Of a stretch of 64,000 nt of DNA, positions 49,977 to 58,286 are shown one piece after another. The notes beneath the pieces were generated by a model. The model saw only the letters and a list, made by a program, of their open reading frames with translations. It had not been told where the DNA came from and searched no databases. Each line of letters begins with the position of its first letter. Position 1 is the stretch's first letter. Origin of the DNA: Herbidospora sakaeratensis (GTDB lineage Bacteria; Actinomycetota; Actinomycetes; Streptosporangiales; Streptosporangiaceae); assembly GCF_001570525.1 (NCBI RefSeq), contig NZ_BBXC01000007.1, positions 485,364 through 549,363 on the forward strand, written 5' to 3'. A program made the position numbers and the translations under genes.

Positions 49977-50696
49977 ATGGATCTTCACGGCAAAAGGGTC
50001 GTCGTGCTCGGCGGCACCTCGGGGATCGGGCTGGCCACGGCGCGGGCGGCGGCGCGGCAGGGGGCCGTCGTGACGGTCGCCTCCCGCCGCCGGGCCGGGG
50101 TCGACCACGCCCTCGCGTTGCTGCCGGAGGGCGCGGTGGGCCGGGTCGCCGACCTCACCGACGCGGCGGCGGTGGCGGCGGTCCTCGCCGAGGCGGGGCC
50201 GATCGACCACCTCGTCTACACCGCCGGGGAGCCGCTGGCGCTCATGCCGGTCGACGGCCTCGACCTCGACGCGGCCCGCGACTTCTTCGCCGTGCGCTAC
50301 TTCGGCGCGCTGGGCGCGGTGCGCGCCGTCCTGCCCCACCTGCGGGCCGACGGGTCGATCACGCTCACGACCGGGACCGCCAAGGACCGGCCGGGGCCGG
50401 GCTGGTCGGTCGCGGCGAGCATCTGCGGGGCGATCGAGTCGCTGACCCGGGCGCTGGCCGTCGAGCTCGCGCCGATCAGGGTCAACGCGGTGGCTCCCGG
50501 GTTCGTGCGCTCGCCCCTGTGGGCCGGGATGGGGGAGGAGGCCCGCGAGCGCATGTACGCCGAGGCCGGGGCCGTGATCCCGGTGGGCCGGGTGGGCGAG
50601 GTCGAGGACGTCGCGCGGGCGTACGTGTTCCTGATGACCGAGCCGTTCGCCAGTGGGACCGTGCTGACCGTGGACGGCGGGCACGTGCTCGTCTAG
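49977..50696 (+). CDS. SDR-fold protein lacking the canonical YxxxK catalytic motif
   Basis: A 239-residue Rossmann-fold protein. The cofactor motif GGTSGIGLATA (residues 12-22) and DLTDAAAV are present, and HLVYTAGEPLA replaces the usual NNAG. At the active site, where SDRs have YxxxKGAIESLTRAL, this protein reads AASICGAIESLTRAL: Tyr becomes Ala and Lys becomes Cys. VNAVAPGFVRSPLW and the C-terminal TVLTVDGGHVLV are normal. It may be a binding protein or use a different chemistry. ATG 49977 has AGGAG upstream. Divergent from the LysR gene; 23 bp before the ThDP gene. Confidence 0.85.
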   Translation: MDLHGKRVVVLGGTSGIGLATARAAARQGAVVTVASRRRAGVDHALALLPEGAVGRVADLTDAAAVAAVLAEAGPIDHLVYTAGEPLALMPVDGLDLDAARDFFAVRYFGALGAVRAVLPHLRADGSITLTTGTAKDRPGPGWSVAASICGAIESLTRALAVELAPIRVNAVAPGFVRSPLWAGMGEEARERMYAEAGAVIPVGRVGEVEDVARAYVFLMTEPFASGTVLTVDGGHVLV

Positions 50697-50719
50697 CCCA
50701 AATCCGGCAAAAGGGGCGT

Positions 50720-52546
50720 GTGACCACAAATCGGGTGGGTACGGCCGGGCTCATGACCCAGACCGTCGGTGACTACGTGGTACGACGCCTGCAGGAATGG
50801 GGCGTGCAGCAGGTGTTCGCCTATCCGGGCGACGGGATCAACGGCATCCTGGCGGCCCTGGGCCGGGCGGACGACGTGCCCCGGTTCGTGCAGAGCCGGC
50901 ACGAGGAGATGGCCGCCTTCGCGGCCGTCGGCTACGCCAAGTTCAGCGGCCGGTTCGGGGTGTGCATGGCCACCTCGGGCCCGGGGGCGATCCACCTGCT
51001 GAACGGCCTCTACGACGCCAAGCTCGACCACGTGCCGGTCGTGGCGATCGTCGGCCAGACCGCCCGCAGCGCGATGGGCGGCAGCTACCAGCAGGAGGTC
51101 GACCTCCAGGCGTTGTTCAAGGACGTCGCCTCGGAGTACCTCGTCGAGGTCAACGTGGCCGAGCAGCTGCCGAACGCGCTCGACCGCGCGATCAGGACCG
51201 CCGAGGCGTCCCGCGCCCCGACGGCGGTGATCATCCCCTCGGACCTCCAGGAGGAGAGGTACGCCCCGCCGGAGCACGCGTTCAAGATGGTGCCCTCCAG
51301 CCCGCCCGGCACGGTCTGGGCGCGGTCGGTGGCCGCTGAGCCCGACCTCGCGCGCGCCGCCGACGTGATCAACGCGGGGGAGAAGCTCGCCGTCCTGGTC
51401 GGGCAGGGGGCCCGGGGCGCGGCCGAGGAGGTGCGGCGGCTCGCCGACCTCACCGGCGCGGGGGTGGCCAAGGCGCTGCTGGGCAAGGACGTGCTGCCCG
51501 ACGACCTGCCCTACGTGACGGGGTCGATCGGGCTGCTCGGCACCCGGGCCAGCTACGAGATGATGCGCGACTGCGACACCCTGCTGATCGTGGGCTCCAA
51601 CTTTCCGTACACCCAGTTCCTGCCGGAGTTCGGGCAGGCCAGAGCCGTGCAGATCGACGTCGACGGCCGCTTCATCGGCATGCGCTACCCCACCGAGGTC
51701 AATCTGATCGGCGACGCCGCCGCCACGCTCACGGCGCTGCTCCCGATGATCCGGCCCAAGGTCGGCAGCGAGTGGCGGGAGACCATCGAGCGGAACGTGG
51801 CCGACTGGTGGGACGTCATGGAGCGTGAGGCCGAGGTGACGGCCAAGCCGGTCAACCCGATGCTGATCGTCTCGGAGTTGTCCCGGCGCATTCCCGGCGA
51901 CGCGATCGTGACGGCCGACTCGGGCTCGTCCACCAACTGGTACGCCCGCAACCTGCGCATGCGCGAGGGCATGCGGGGCTCGCTCTCGGGCACCCTGGCC
52001 ACGATGGGCCCCGGCGTGCCCTACGCGATCGGCGCGAAGTTCGCCCATCCGGGCCGTCCCGTGGTCGCCCTGGTGGGCGACGGGGCCATGCAGATGAACG
52101 GCCTGGCCGAACTGATCACCATCGCCCGCTACCACCACCTGTGGCGCGACCCGCGCCTGGTCGTCTGCGTCTTCCACAACAACGACCTCAACCAGGTGAC
52201 CTGGGAAATGCGCGCCATGGGCGGCGCGCCGAAGTTCGAGGCGTCGCAGAGCCTCCCCGACGTCGACTACGCCGGGTTCGCCCGTTCCCTCGGCCTGGAG
52301 GGCGTCACCGTCACCGAGCCCGAGGCGCTGGGCCCGGCCTGGGACCGGGCGTTCGCGGCGGGCGTGCCGGCGGTGCTCGACGTGCACTGCGACCCGGAGG
52401 TGCCGCCGATCCCGCCGCACGCGACCTTCGACCAGGTCACGTCGGTCGGCGAGGCCGTCGTCAAGGGCGACCCCAGCGCGTTCCACCTGATGGCGCAAGG
52501 GGTGAAGACCAAGGCACAGGAGTTCCTGCGGTGGCCGCACACCTGA
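50720..52546 (+). CDS. Thiamine-diphosphate-dependent enzyme (acetolactate synthase / pyruvate oxidase superfamily)
   Basis: A 608-residue three-domain ThDP enzyme. The N-terminal Pyr domain has VFAYPGDGINGILAAL and the cofactor-activating Glu in QSRHEEMAAFAAVGYAK; the central domain carries LAVLVGQGARGAAEEV; the C-terminal PP domain has VALVGDGAMQMNGLAEL…VCVFHNNDLNQVTWE, the GDG-N metal/diphosphate motif. It is closer to pyruvate-oxidase (PoxB)-like thiamine enzymes than to IlvB. It decarboxylates a 2-oxo acid; the product depends on substrate. GTG 50720 after AAAGGGG is preferred over ATG 50753. It overlaps the enolase-superfamily gene by 16 bp. Confidence 0.87.
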   Translation: MTTNRVGTAGLMTQTVGDYVVRRLQEWGVQQVFAYPGDGINGILAALGRADDVPRFVQSRHEEMAAFAAVGYAKFSGRFGVCMATSGPGAIHLLNGLYDAKLDHVPVVAIVGQTARSAMGGSYQQEVDLQALFKDVASEYLVEVNVAEQLPNALDRAIRTAEASRAPTAVIIPSDLQEERYAPPEHAFKMVPSSPPGTVWARSVAAEPDLARAADVINAGEKLAVLVGQGARGAAEEVRRLADLTGAGVAKALLGKDVLPDDLPYVTGSIGLLGTRASYEMMRDCDTLLIVGSNFPYTQFLPEFGQARAVQIDVDGRFIGMRYPTEVNLIGDAAATLTALLPMIRPKVGSEWRETIERNVADWWDVMEREAEVTAKPVNPMLIVSELSRRIPGDAIVTADSGSSTNWYARNLRMREGMRGSLSGTLATMGPGVPYAIGAKFAHPGRPVVALVGDGAMQMNGLAELITIARYHHLWRDPRLVVCVFHNNDLNQVTWEMRAMGGAPKFEASQSLPDVDYAGFARSLGLEGVTVTEPEALGPAWDRAFAAGVPAVLDVHCDPEVPPIPPHATFDQVTSVGEAVVKGDPSAFHLMAQGVKTKAQEFLRWPHT

Positions 52547-53613
52547 TCGACCGGGTCACGGCGCGGGCCTACCGGGTGCCCACCGGCGAACCGGAGACCG
52601 ACGGCACCCTCGGCTGGGACGCCACCACCGTCGTCGTGGTCCGCGTCGAGGCGGCCGGGGAGACGGGGCTCGGCTGGACCTACGCCGACGCGGGCTGCGT
52701 GCCGCTGGTGGAAGGCGTGCTGGCCGGGGCGGTGACCGGGAAGCCGGTGCTCGACGTGCCGGCCCGGTGGGCGGCCATGCGGCACGCCGTGCGGAACCTG
52801 GGGCGCCCCGGGCTGGTGTCGTGCGCGATGTCGGCGGTCGACATCGCCCTGTGGGACGCGGCGGCGCGGACGTGCGGGCTGCCGCTGTGCCGCCTGCTCG
52901 GCCGGGTGCGCGCGTCCGTGCCCGTCTACGCCAGCGGCGGCTTCACCTCGATGGACGACGAGAGCCTGCGCGCCTGGGCCGAGGCGTCGGTGCGCCGCAC
53001 CCCCCGGCTGAAGATCAAGATCGGCGCCGACCTCGACCGGGTGGCGCTCACCCGCGCCGCCGTCGGCGCGGCGGCGGAGGTGTACGTGGACGCCAACGGC
53101 GCCTACACCGTCGGCGAGGCCCGCCGCGTCGCCGGACGGCTCGCCGACTGGGACGTGACCTGGTTCGAGGAACCGGTCTCCAGCGACGACCTCGCCGGTC
53201 TCGCCGCCGTGCGCGCGGTCAGCCGGGCCGACGTCGCGGCCGGGGAGTACGGCTACGACCTGCCCTACTTCGCCCGCATGACCGAGGTCGTCGACTGCCT
53301 GCAGGTCGACGTGACCCGCTGCGGCGGCTACACCGAGTTCGCCCGCGCCGCCGCGCTGGCCGCCGCCGCCAACCGGGACGTGTCGGCGCACTGCGCGAAC
53401 TCCCTCTCGGCGCACGCGGGCGCGGCCACCCAGAACCTCCGGCACCTCGAATGGTTCGCCGACCACGAACGCGTCGAGAACCTGCTCTTCGACGGGTGCC
53501 TGGAACCCGCGGACGGTGTCGTCACCCCGCCGGTGACGGTGTCCGGCCACGGCATGTCCGTCCGGGAGGACGTCGCCCGGCGCTACGCGGTCGAACTCGG
53601 AGGAGACCCATGA
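52531..53613 (+). CDS. Enolase-superfamily enzyme, mandelate-racemase-like
   Basis: A 360-residue protein of the mandelate racemase/muconate lactonising group. Catalytic layout: KxK at Lys161/Lys163 (LKIKIGAD), metal ligands Asp187 (YVDANG), Glu213 (WFEEPV) and Glu239 (AAGEYG), and an Asp260/His287 dyad (LQVDVTR, SAHCANS). The 27-residue spacing of the dyad equals that in mandelate racemase (Asp270/His297), so it likely abstracts the alpha proton of a 2-hydroxy- or sugar-acid carboxylate. GTG 52531 has AGGAG eight bases upstream within the ThDP gene. Coupled to the FAD/Fe-S gene by ATGA. Confidence 0.9.
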   Translation: MAAHLIDRVTARAYRVPTGEPETDGTLGWDATTVVVVRVEAAGETGLGWTYADAGCVPLVEGVLAGAVTGKPVLDVPARWAAMRHAVRNLGRPGLVSCAMSAVDIALWDAAARTCGLPLCRLLGRVRASVPVYASGGFTSMDDESLRAWAEASVRRTPRLKIKIGADLDRVALTRAAVGAAAEVYVDANGAYTVGEARRVAGRLADWDVTWFEEPVSSDDLAGLAAVRAVSRADVAAGEYGYDLPYFARMTEVVDCLQVDVTRCGGYTEFARAAALAAAANRDVSAHCANSLSAHAGAATQNLRHLEWFADHERVENLLFDGCLEPADGVVTPPVTVSGHGMSVREDVARRYAVELGGDP

Positions 53614-56513
53614 CGATCATCGACGCCCCGCCCGCCCTCGAAGCGGCCCTGCGCGACCGGGTCGACGGCGAGGTCAGGTTCGACGCGGGCAGCCGCGCCG
53701 CCTACTCCACCGACGCGTCCAACTTCCGCCAGGTGCCTCTGGGCGTGGTGGTGCCCCGCACCCCGGACGCCGGGGCCGAGGCGGTCGCCGTCGCCCGCGA
53801 CTTCGGCGCGCCCGTGTTGTCGCGGGGCGGCGGCACGAGCCTCGCCGGGCAGTGCGCCAACACCGCCGTGGTGATCGACTGGTCGAAGTACTGCACCACG
53901 CTCGAATCGGTGGACGCCGAGGGCCGCACCTGCGTCGTCCAGCCGGGCATCGTCCTGGACGACCTGAACCGGCGGCTCGAACGCCACGGCCTGCGGTTCG
54001 GCCCCGAGCCCGCCACCCACATGAACTGCACCCTCGGCGGCATGATCGGCAACAACTCGTGCGGCGCGACCGCGCAGCGCACCGGCAAGGTCGTCGACAA
54101 CGTCGCCCGCCTGGAGGTGCTCCTCTACGACGGCACCCGCTTCTGGTGCGGCGAGACCACCGACGAGGAGTACGCCGCCGTCGAACGCCGGGGGGACCCC
54201 CGGGCGGCGGTCTACCGGCGGTTGCGCGCCCTGCGCGACGACCACGCCGACGAGATCCGCCGGCGCTACCCCGACATCCCCCGCCGGGTGTCCGGCTACA
54301 ACCTCGACTCCCTGCTGCCCGAGCACGGCTTCGACGTCGCCGGGCTGCTCGTCGGCAGCGAGTCGACCCTGGTCACCGTGTTGCGCGCGGAACTGGAACT
54401 GGTGCCGGTGCTGCCCGAACGCGCCCTGGTCGTGCTCGGCTACCCCGACATCGCCGCCGCGGCCGACGCGGTGCCCGCGATCCTGCCGCACGACCCGATC
54501 GCGCTGGAGGGCGTCGACCACAAGCTGGTCCGCGACGAGCAGCTCAAGCGCCTCAACCCCGACGCGCTCGGCGAGCTTCCGGCAGGCCGGGCCTTCCTGA
54601 TGGTCCAGTTCGGCGGCGAGACCGCCGAGGAGGCGCGGTCGCGCGCCCAGGGCCTGCTCGACGACGGGCACCGCGCCGACGTCCGGTTCCTCGGCGACCC
54701 CGTCCGCGAGGACGAGCTCTGGCACGTCCGGGAGGCGGGCCTGGGCGCGACCGCGCACGTCGCCGACCGGCCCGACACGTTCGAGGGCTGGGAGGACTCC
54801 GCCGTGCCGCCCGACCGGCTCGGCGAGTACCTGCGCCGCCTGCGCGACCTCTACCGGGAGTTCGGCTACGAGAGCGACACCGGCCCGGCGCTCTACGGCC
54901 ACTTCGGGCAGGGCTGCGTGCACACCCGCATCCCCTTCGACCTCTACACCGCCGACGGCGTCGCGGCCTACCGCCGGTTCATGGAGCGGGCCGCCGACCT
55001 CGTCGCCGAACTGGGCGGGTCGTTCTCCGGCGAGCACGGCGACGGCCAGAGCCGGGGCGAACTGCTGCCCCGGATGTTCGGCCCCGAGATCGTCGCCGCG
55101 TTCGGGCGGCTCAAGGCGATCTTCGACCCGGACGACCGCATGAACCCCGGCAAGGTGGTCGCGCCCGACCCGCTCGACGCCCATCTGCGGCTGGGCCCGC
55201 ACTGGGCCCCGGCCGAGCCGGGCGGCCTGCGGTTCGCCTATCCGCACGACGGCGGCTCGTTCGGCCAGGCGGTCAACCGCTGCGTCGGGGTCGGCCGGTG
55301 CCGTCAGCACAGCACCGACGGCGGCCAGGTGATGTGCCCGTCGTACCAGGTCACGGGGGAGGAGGAGCACTCCACCCGGGGCCGCGCCCGGCTGCTGTTC
55401 GAGATGCTGAACGGGCACGGCGACGAGACCCTCCACCGGGGGTGGCGCTCGCCGGAGGTCAAGGACGCCCTCGACCTCTGCCTGGCGTGCAAGGGCTGCA
55501 AGAGCGACTGCCCGGCGAACGTGGACATGGCGACGTACAAGGCGGAGTTCCTGTCCCACCACTACGAGGGCCGCCAGTGGCGGCGGCCCCGGTCCGACCT
55601 GGCGCTGGGCTGGTTGCCGGTGATCGCCGGGATCGTCGGCGGGCTCCGGCTCGGGCCGGTGGCGAACCGCCTGCGGGGCCTGGCCAGGACGGTCGCGGGG
55701 CTCGCCGACCGGGAGCTCCCGGCGTTCGGCGGCGAGAGCCTCCAGCACTGGTTCACCCGCAGGGGCGCGCGGGGGACCGGCGAACGCGGGACCGTGCTGC
55801 TGTGGCCCGACACCTTCACCAACCGGTTCCACCCGGAGGTCGGGCGGGCCGCCGTCGCGGTCCTGGAGGAGGCGGGCTGGCGGGTCGTGCTGCCGCCCGG
55901 TCCGGTGTGCTGCGGGCTGACGTGGATCTCCACCGGCCAGGTCGACACCGCCAAGCGGGTGCTCGGCCGGACCGTGGCGCGGCTCGCCGGGCACGTGCGC
56001 GACGGCGGCCTGGTCCTCGGGCTGGAACCCAGCTGCACGGCCGTGTTCCGCGGCGACGCCGAAGAGCTCTTCCCGGCCGACCAGGACGTGCGGCGGTTGC
56101 GGAACCAGACGGTCACCCTCGCCGAACTGCTCACCCGGCACAGCCCCGGCTACCGGCCGCCGCGCCTCGGCGTCGACGCGCTGGCCCAGGTCCACTGCCA
56201 CCAGCACGCCGTGCTGGGGTTCGACGCCGACGCGGAACTGCTGGACGCCGCCGGGGTGCGGGCCGAGCGCCTCGACTCGGGCTGCTGCGGGCTGGCCGGG
56301 AACTTCGGCTTCGAACGCGGCCACCTGGAGGTGAGCGAGGCGTGCGCCGAACGCGTGCTGCTGCCCCGCCTGCGGGCGGCCGGGCGGGAGACCGCCGTGC
56401 TCGCCGACGGGTTCAGCTGCCGGACCCAGATCCACCAGCTCGACAGCGGCGGCCGGGAGGGCGTGCACCTCGCTCAGCTGCTCGCCGTCGGGCTGCGTCA
56501 GGAGGGGCGATGA
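53610..56513 (+). CDS. FAD-linked oxidoreductase fused to Fe-S/CCG domains (D-2-hydroxyacid dehydrogenase type)
   Basis: A 967-residue fusion. Residues about 35-260 form an FAD-binding PCMH domain with SRGGGTSLAGQ (71-81) and GGMIGNNSCGA; a FAD-oxidase C-terminal domain follows, ending with SGEHGDGQSRGELLPRMFG. Then a ferredoxin-like part has Cys558 (CVGVGRCRQ) and Cys624 (CLACKGCKSDCP) clusters, and the C-terminus two CCG motifs (VCCGLTW, GCCGLAGNFGF) as in heterodisulfide-reductase/GlcF-type subunits. This matches the YdiJ/Dld3 class oxidising D-lactate, D-2-hydroxyglutarate or similar hydroxyacids and passing electrons to quinones. Coupled on both sides by 4-bp overlaps. Confidence 0.92.
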   Translation: MTIIDAPPALEAALRDRVDGEVRFDAGSRAAYSTDASNFRQVPLGVVVPRTPDAGAEAVAVARDFGAPVLSRGGGTSLAGQCANTAVVIDWSKYCTTLESVDAEGRTCVVQPGIVLDDLNRRLERHGLRFGPEPATHMNCTLGGMIGNNSCGATAQRTGKVVDNVARLEVLLYDGTRFWCGETTDEEYAAVERRGDPRAAVYRRLRALRDDHADEIRRRYPDIPRRVSGYNLDSLLPEHGFDVAGLLVGSESTLVTVLRAELELVPVLPERALVVLGYPDIAAAADAVPAILPHDPIALEGVDHKLVRDEQLKRLNPDALGELPAGRAFLMVQFGGETAEEARSRAQGLLDDGHRADVRFLGDPVREDELWHVREAGLGATAHVADRPDTFEGWEDSAVPPDRLGEYLRRLRDLYREFGYESDTGPALYGHFGQGCVHTRIPFDLYTADGVAAYRRFMERAADLVAELGGSFSGEHGDGQSRGELLPRMFGPEIVAAFGRLKAIFDPDDRMNPGKVVAPDPLDAHLRLGPHWAPAEPGGLRFAYPHDGGSFGQAVNRCVGVGRCRQHSTDGGQVMCPSYQVTGEEEHSTRGRARLLFEMLNGHGDETLHRGWRSPEVKDALDLCLACKGCKSDCPANVDMATYKAEFLSHHYEGRQWRRPRSDLALGWLPVIAGIVGGLRLGPVANRLRGLARTVAGLADRELPAFGGESLQHWFTRRGARGTGERGTVLLWPDTFTNRFHPEVGRAAVAVLEEAGWRVVLPPGPVCCGLTWISTGQVDTAKRVLGRTVARLAGHVRDGGLVLGLEPSCTAVFRGDAEELFPADQDVRRLRNQTVTLAELLTRHSPGYRPPRLGVDALAQVHCHQHAVLGFDADAELLDAAGVRAERLDSGCCGLAGNFGFERGHLEVSEACAERVLLPRLRAAGRETAVLADGFSCRTQIHQLDSGGREGVHLAQLLAVGLRQEGR

Positions 56514-57529
56514 AACCCGGGGAACAGGTCGTGGTCGTCACCGGCGCGAGCGGCGGCGTCGGCCGTGCCGTGGCCGAGGCGTTCGGGGCGCGCCGGGCGA
56601 AGGTGGCCCTGCTCGCGCGGGGCGTCCGGGGCCTGGGGGCGGCCGCCGGGGACGTGCGGCGCGGCGGCGGCACGCCGCTGGAGATCCCGGTCGACGTGTC
56701 GGACTTCGCGCAGGTGGACGCCGCCGCCGGGCGGGCCGAGGCCGAGCTCGGGCCGATCGACGTGTGGGTCAACGTCGCCTTCACCTCGGTCTTCGCCCCG
56801 TTCGCCGACATCCGGCCGGACGAGTACCGCCGCGTCACCGAGGTCACCTACCTCGGTTACGTCCACGGCACGATGGCCGCGCTGAACCGGATGCGGCCGC
56901 GCGATCGGGGGACCGTCGTCCAGGTGGGCTCGGCGCTGGCCTATCGGGGCATCCCGCTGCAGAGCGCCTACTGCGGGGCCAAGCACGCCATCCAGGGCTT
57001 CAACGAGGCGCTGCGCTGCGAGCTGCTGCACGGGCACAGCGGGGTGCACGTGACCATGGTCCAGCTGCCGGCCGTCAACACGCCGCAGTTCTCGTGGGTG
57101 TTGTCGCGACTGCCCCGCCAGGCCCAGCCGGTGCCGCCGATCTACCAGCCCGAGGTCGCCGCGCGGGCCGTGCTGCACGCCGCCGACCATCCGGAGCGCC
57201 GCGAGTACTGGGTCGGCGCGAGCACGGTGGCGACGCTGCTGGCCAACGCGGTCGCGCCGGGGCTGCTCGACCGCTACCTGGCCAGGACCGGCTTCGACTC
57301 CCAGCAGACCGACCGGCCGAGGTCGCGCCGTCAGCCGGCCAACCTGTGGGCGCCCGCCGACGGCCCGCACGGCCGCGACTACGGCGCGCACGGCGTGTTC
57401 GACGACCGGGCGGCGGCGGTCAGCCCGCAGGCGTGGGCCAGCCGGCACCACGTCGTGGTCGCCGCCCTCGGCGCGGTCGCGGGCGCGGCGGCCGTCGTCA
57501 TCCGGAGGCGCTCGCGTCACCCCGCGTGA
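56510..57529 (+). CDS. SDR-family oxidoreductase with C-terminal membrane anchor
   Basis: A 339-residue protein. TGASGGVGRAVAEAFG (about 11-26) is the NAD(P) motif and SAYCGAKHAIQGFNEAL the intact YxxxK active site. After residue 265 comes a linker rich in Arg/Pro/Asp, and the final ~25 residues (HHVVVAALGAVAGAAAVVIRRRSRHPA, only partly quoted: VVVAALGAVAGAAAVVI) are a hydrophobic helix ending in basic residues, a likely tail anchor. Substrate unknown. ATG 56510 overlaps the FAD/Fe-S gene. The 3' end overlaps the convergent PRC-barrel gene by 32 bp. Confidence 0.88.
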   Translation: MKPGEQVVVVTGASGGVGRAVAEAFGARRAKVALLARGVRGLGAAAGDVRRGGGTPLEIPVDVSDFAQVDAAAGRAEAELGPIDVWVNVAFTSVFAPFADIRPDEYRRVTEVTYLGYVHGTMAALNRMRPRDRGTVVQVGSALAYRGIPLQSAYCGAKHAIQGFNEALRCELLHGHSGVHVTMVQLPAVNTPQFSWVLSRLPRQAQPVPPIYQPEVAARAVLHAADHPERREYWVGASTVATLLANAVAPGLLDRYLARTGFDSQQTDRPRSRRQPANLWAPADGPHGRDYGAHGVFDDRAAAVSPQAWASRHHVVVAALGAVAGAAAVVIRRRSRHPA

Positions 57530-58286
57530 ACAGCTCGGCCAGCGGGAGCAGGGCCGCGCGCGGCTCGGTCAGCCTGATCGGGTCGCCGGGGTCGGCGACC
57601 TGCTCCCACGAGACGAACCGGCTGCCCCGGTGGAGGCGCCGGATCACCGCTCTGACCAGCGCCGGGCTGTTGCCGCCCGGGCCGCGCTCGTAGCCGAACA
57701 GCTGGCCGGTGTGCCGGGGGACCACGACCAGGCCGCTCAGCCGCAGCGCCTGCGTGGTCTCCCCGAGGAGCGGGCCGTCCTGGGTGAGCTGGACGTCGGC
57801 CACCTGGCCGACGGGCGCGCCGTCGCGGTCGACGACCCGGCGGCCGACCAGCGAGCTGAGCCGGTCGCGGGCCGGGACCTCTGGCCGCCGGACCGGACGG
57901 GGCTCGCGCAGCCCCGGGTCGGCGCCGCCGCTGCCGGGCAGCGGGTCGATCAGATGCTCCCGGACCCAGCGTTCCAGCGACGCCTCCGGCACGTCCCCGC
58001 CCACCGTCAGCGCGCTGCCGATCTCGCCGACCAGGGCCATCGGGATGCGGCGCGGGGCCGGGTCCTCCTCCGGCCGGAACAGGCGGGTGGTCCCGGTCAT
58101 CAGCCGGCCGGCCACGCCGCCGACGCGCGGGCCGAGCGCCAGCGGCCCGGCCAGGATCGCGGTCACGTACGGCGCCTCGCCCGGCTCCGTCTCCAGGTCG
58201 TCGACCTTGCAGAGCAGGCGGCCGTCGGCCCTGACCACCTGCCGGTCGAACAGGTGGAGATGGGCGTGCAGGACGCGGCCGGTCAC
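57498..58286 (-). CDS. PRC-barrel-domain protein partnered with the NRAMP-related transporter
   Basis: A 262-residue soluble protein with two PRC-barrel-like halves: VLHAHLHLFDRQVVRADGRL…VDDLE at the N-terminus and LSSLVGRRVVDRDGAPVGQVADVQL near residue 150, each with the characteristic (V/L)G(R/K)xVxDxxGxxxGxVxDL pattern. A short helical stretch (EASLERWVREHLIDPLPG) lies between. PRC barrels often regulate or couple membrane transporters or RNA processing. Start GTG 58286 overlaps the transporter stop (GTGA), supporting a partnership. Confidence 0.8.
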   Translation of the reverse strand: MTGRVLHAHLHLFDRQVVRADGRLLCKVDDLETEPGEAPYVTAILAGPLALGPRVGGVAGRLMTGTTRLFRPEEDPAPRRIPMALVGEIGSALTVGGDVPEASLERWVREHLIDPLPGSGGADPGLREPRPVRRPEVPARDRLSSLVGRRVVDRDGAPVGQVADVQLTQDGPLLGETTQALRLSGLVVVPRHTGQLFGYERGPGGNSPALVRAVIRRLHRGSRFVSWEQVADPGDPIRLTEPRAALLPLAELFTRGDASASG

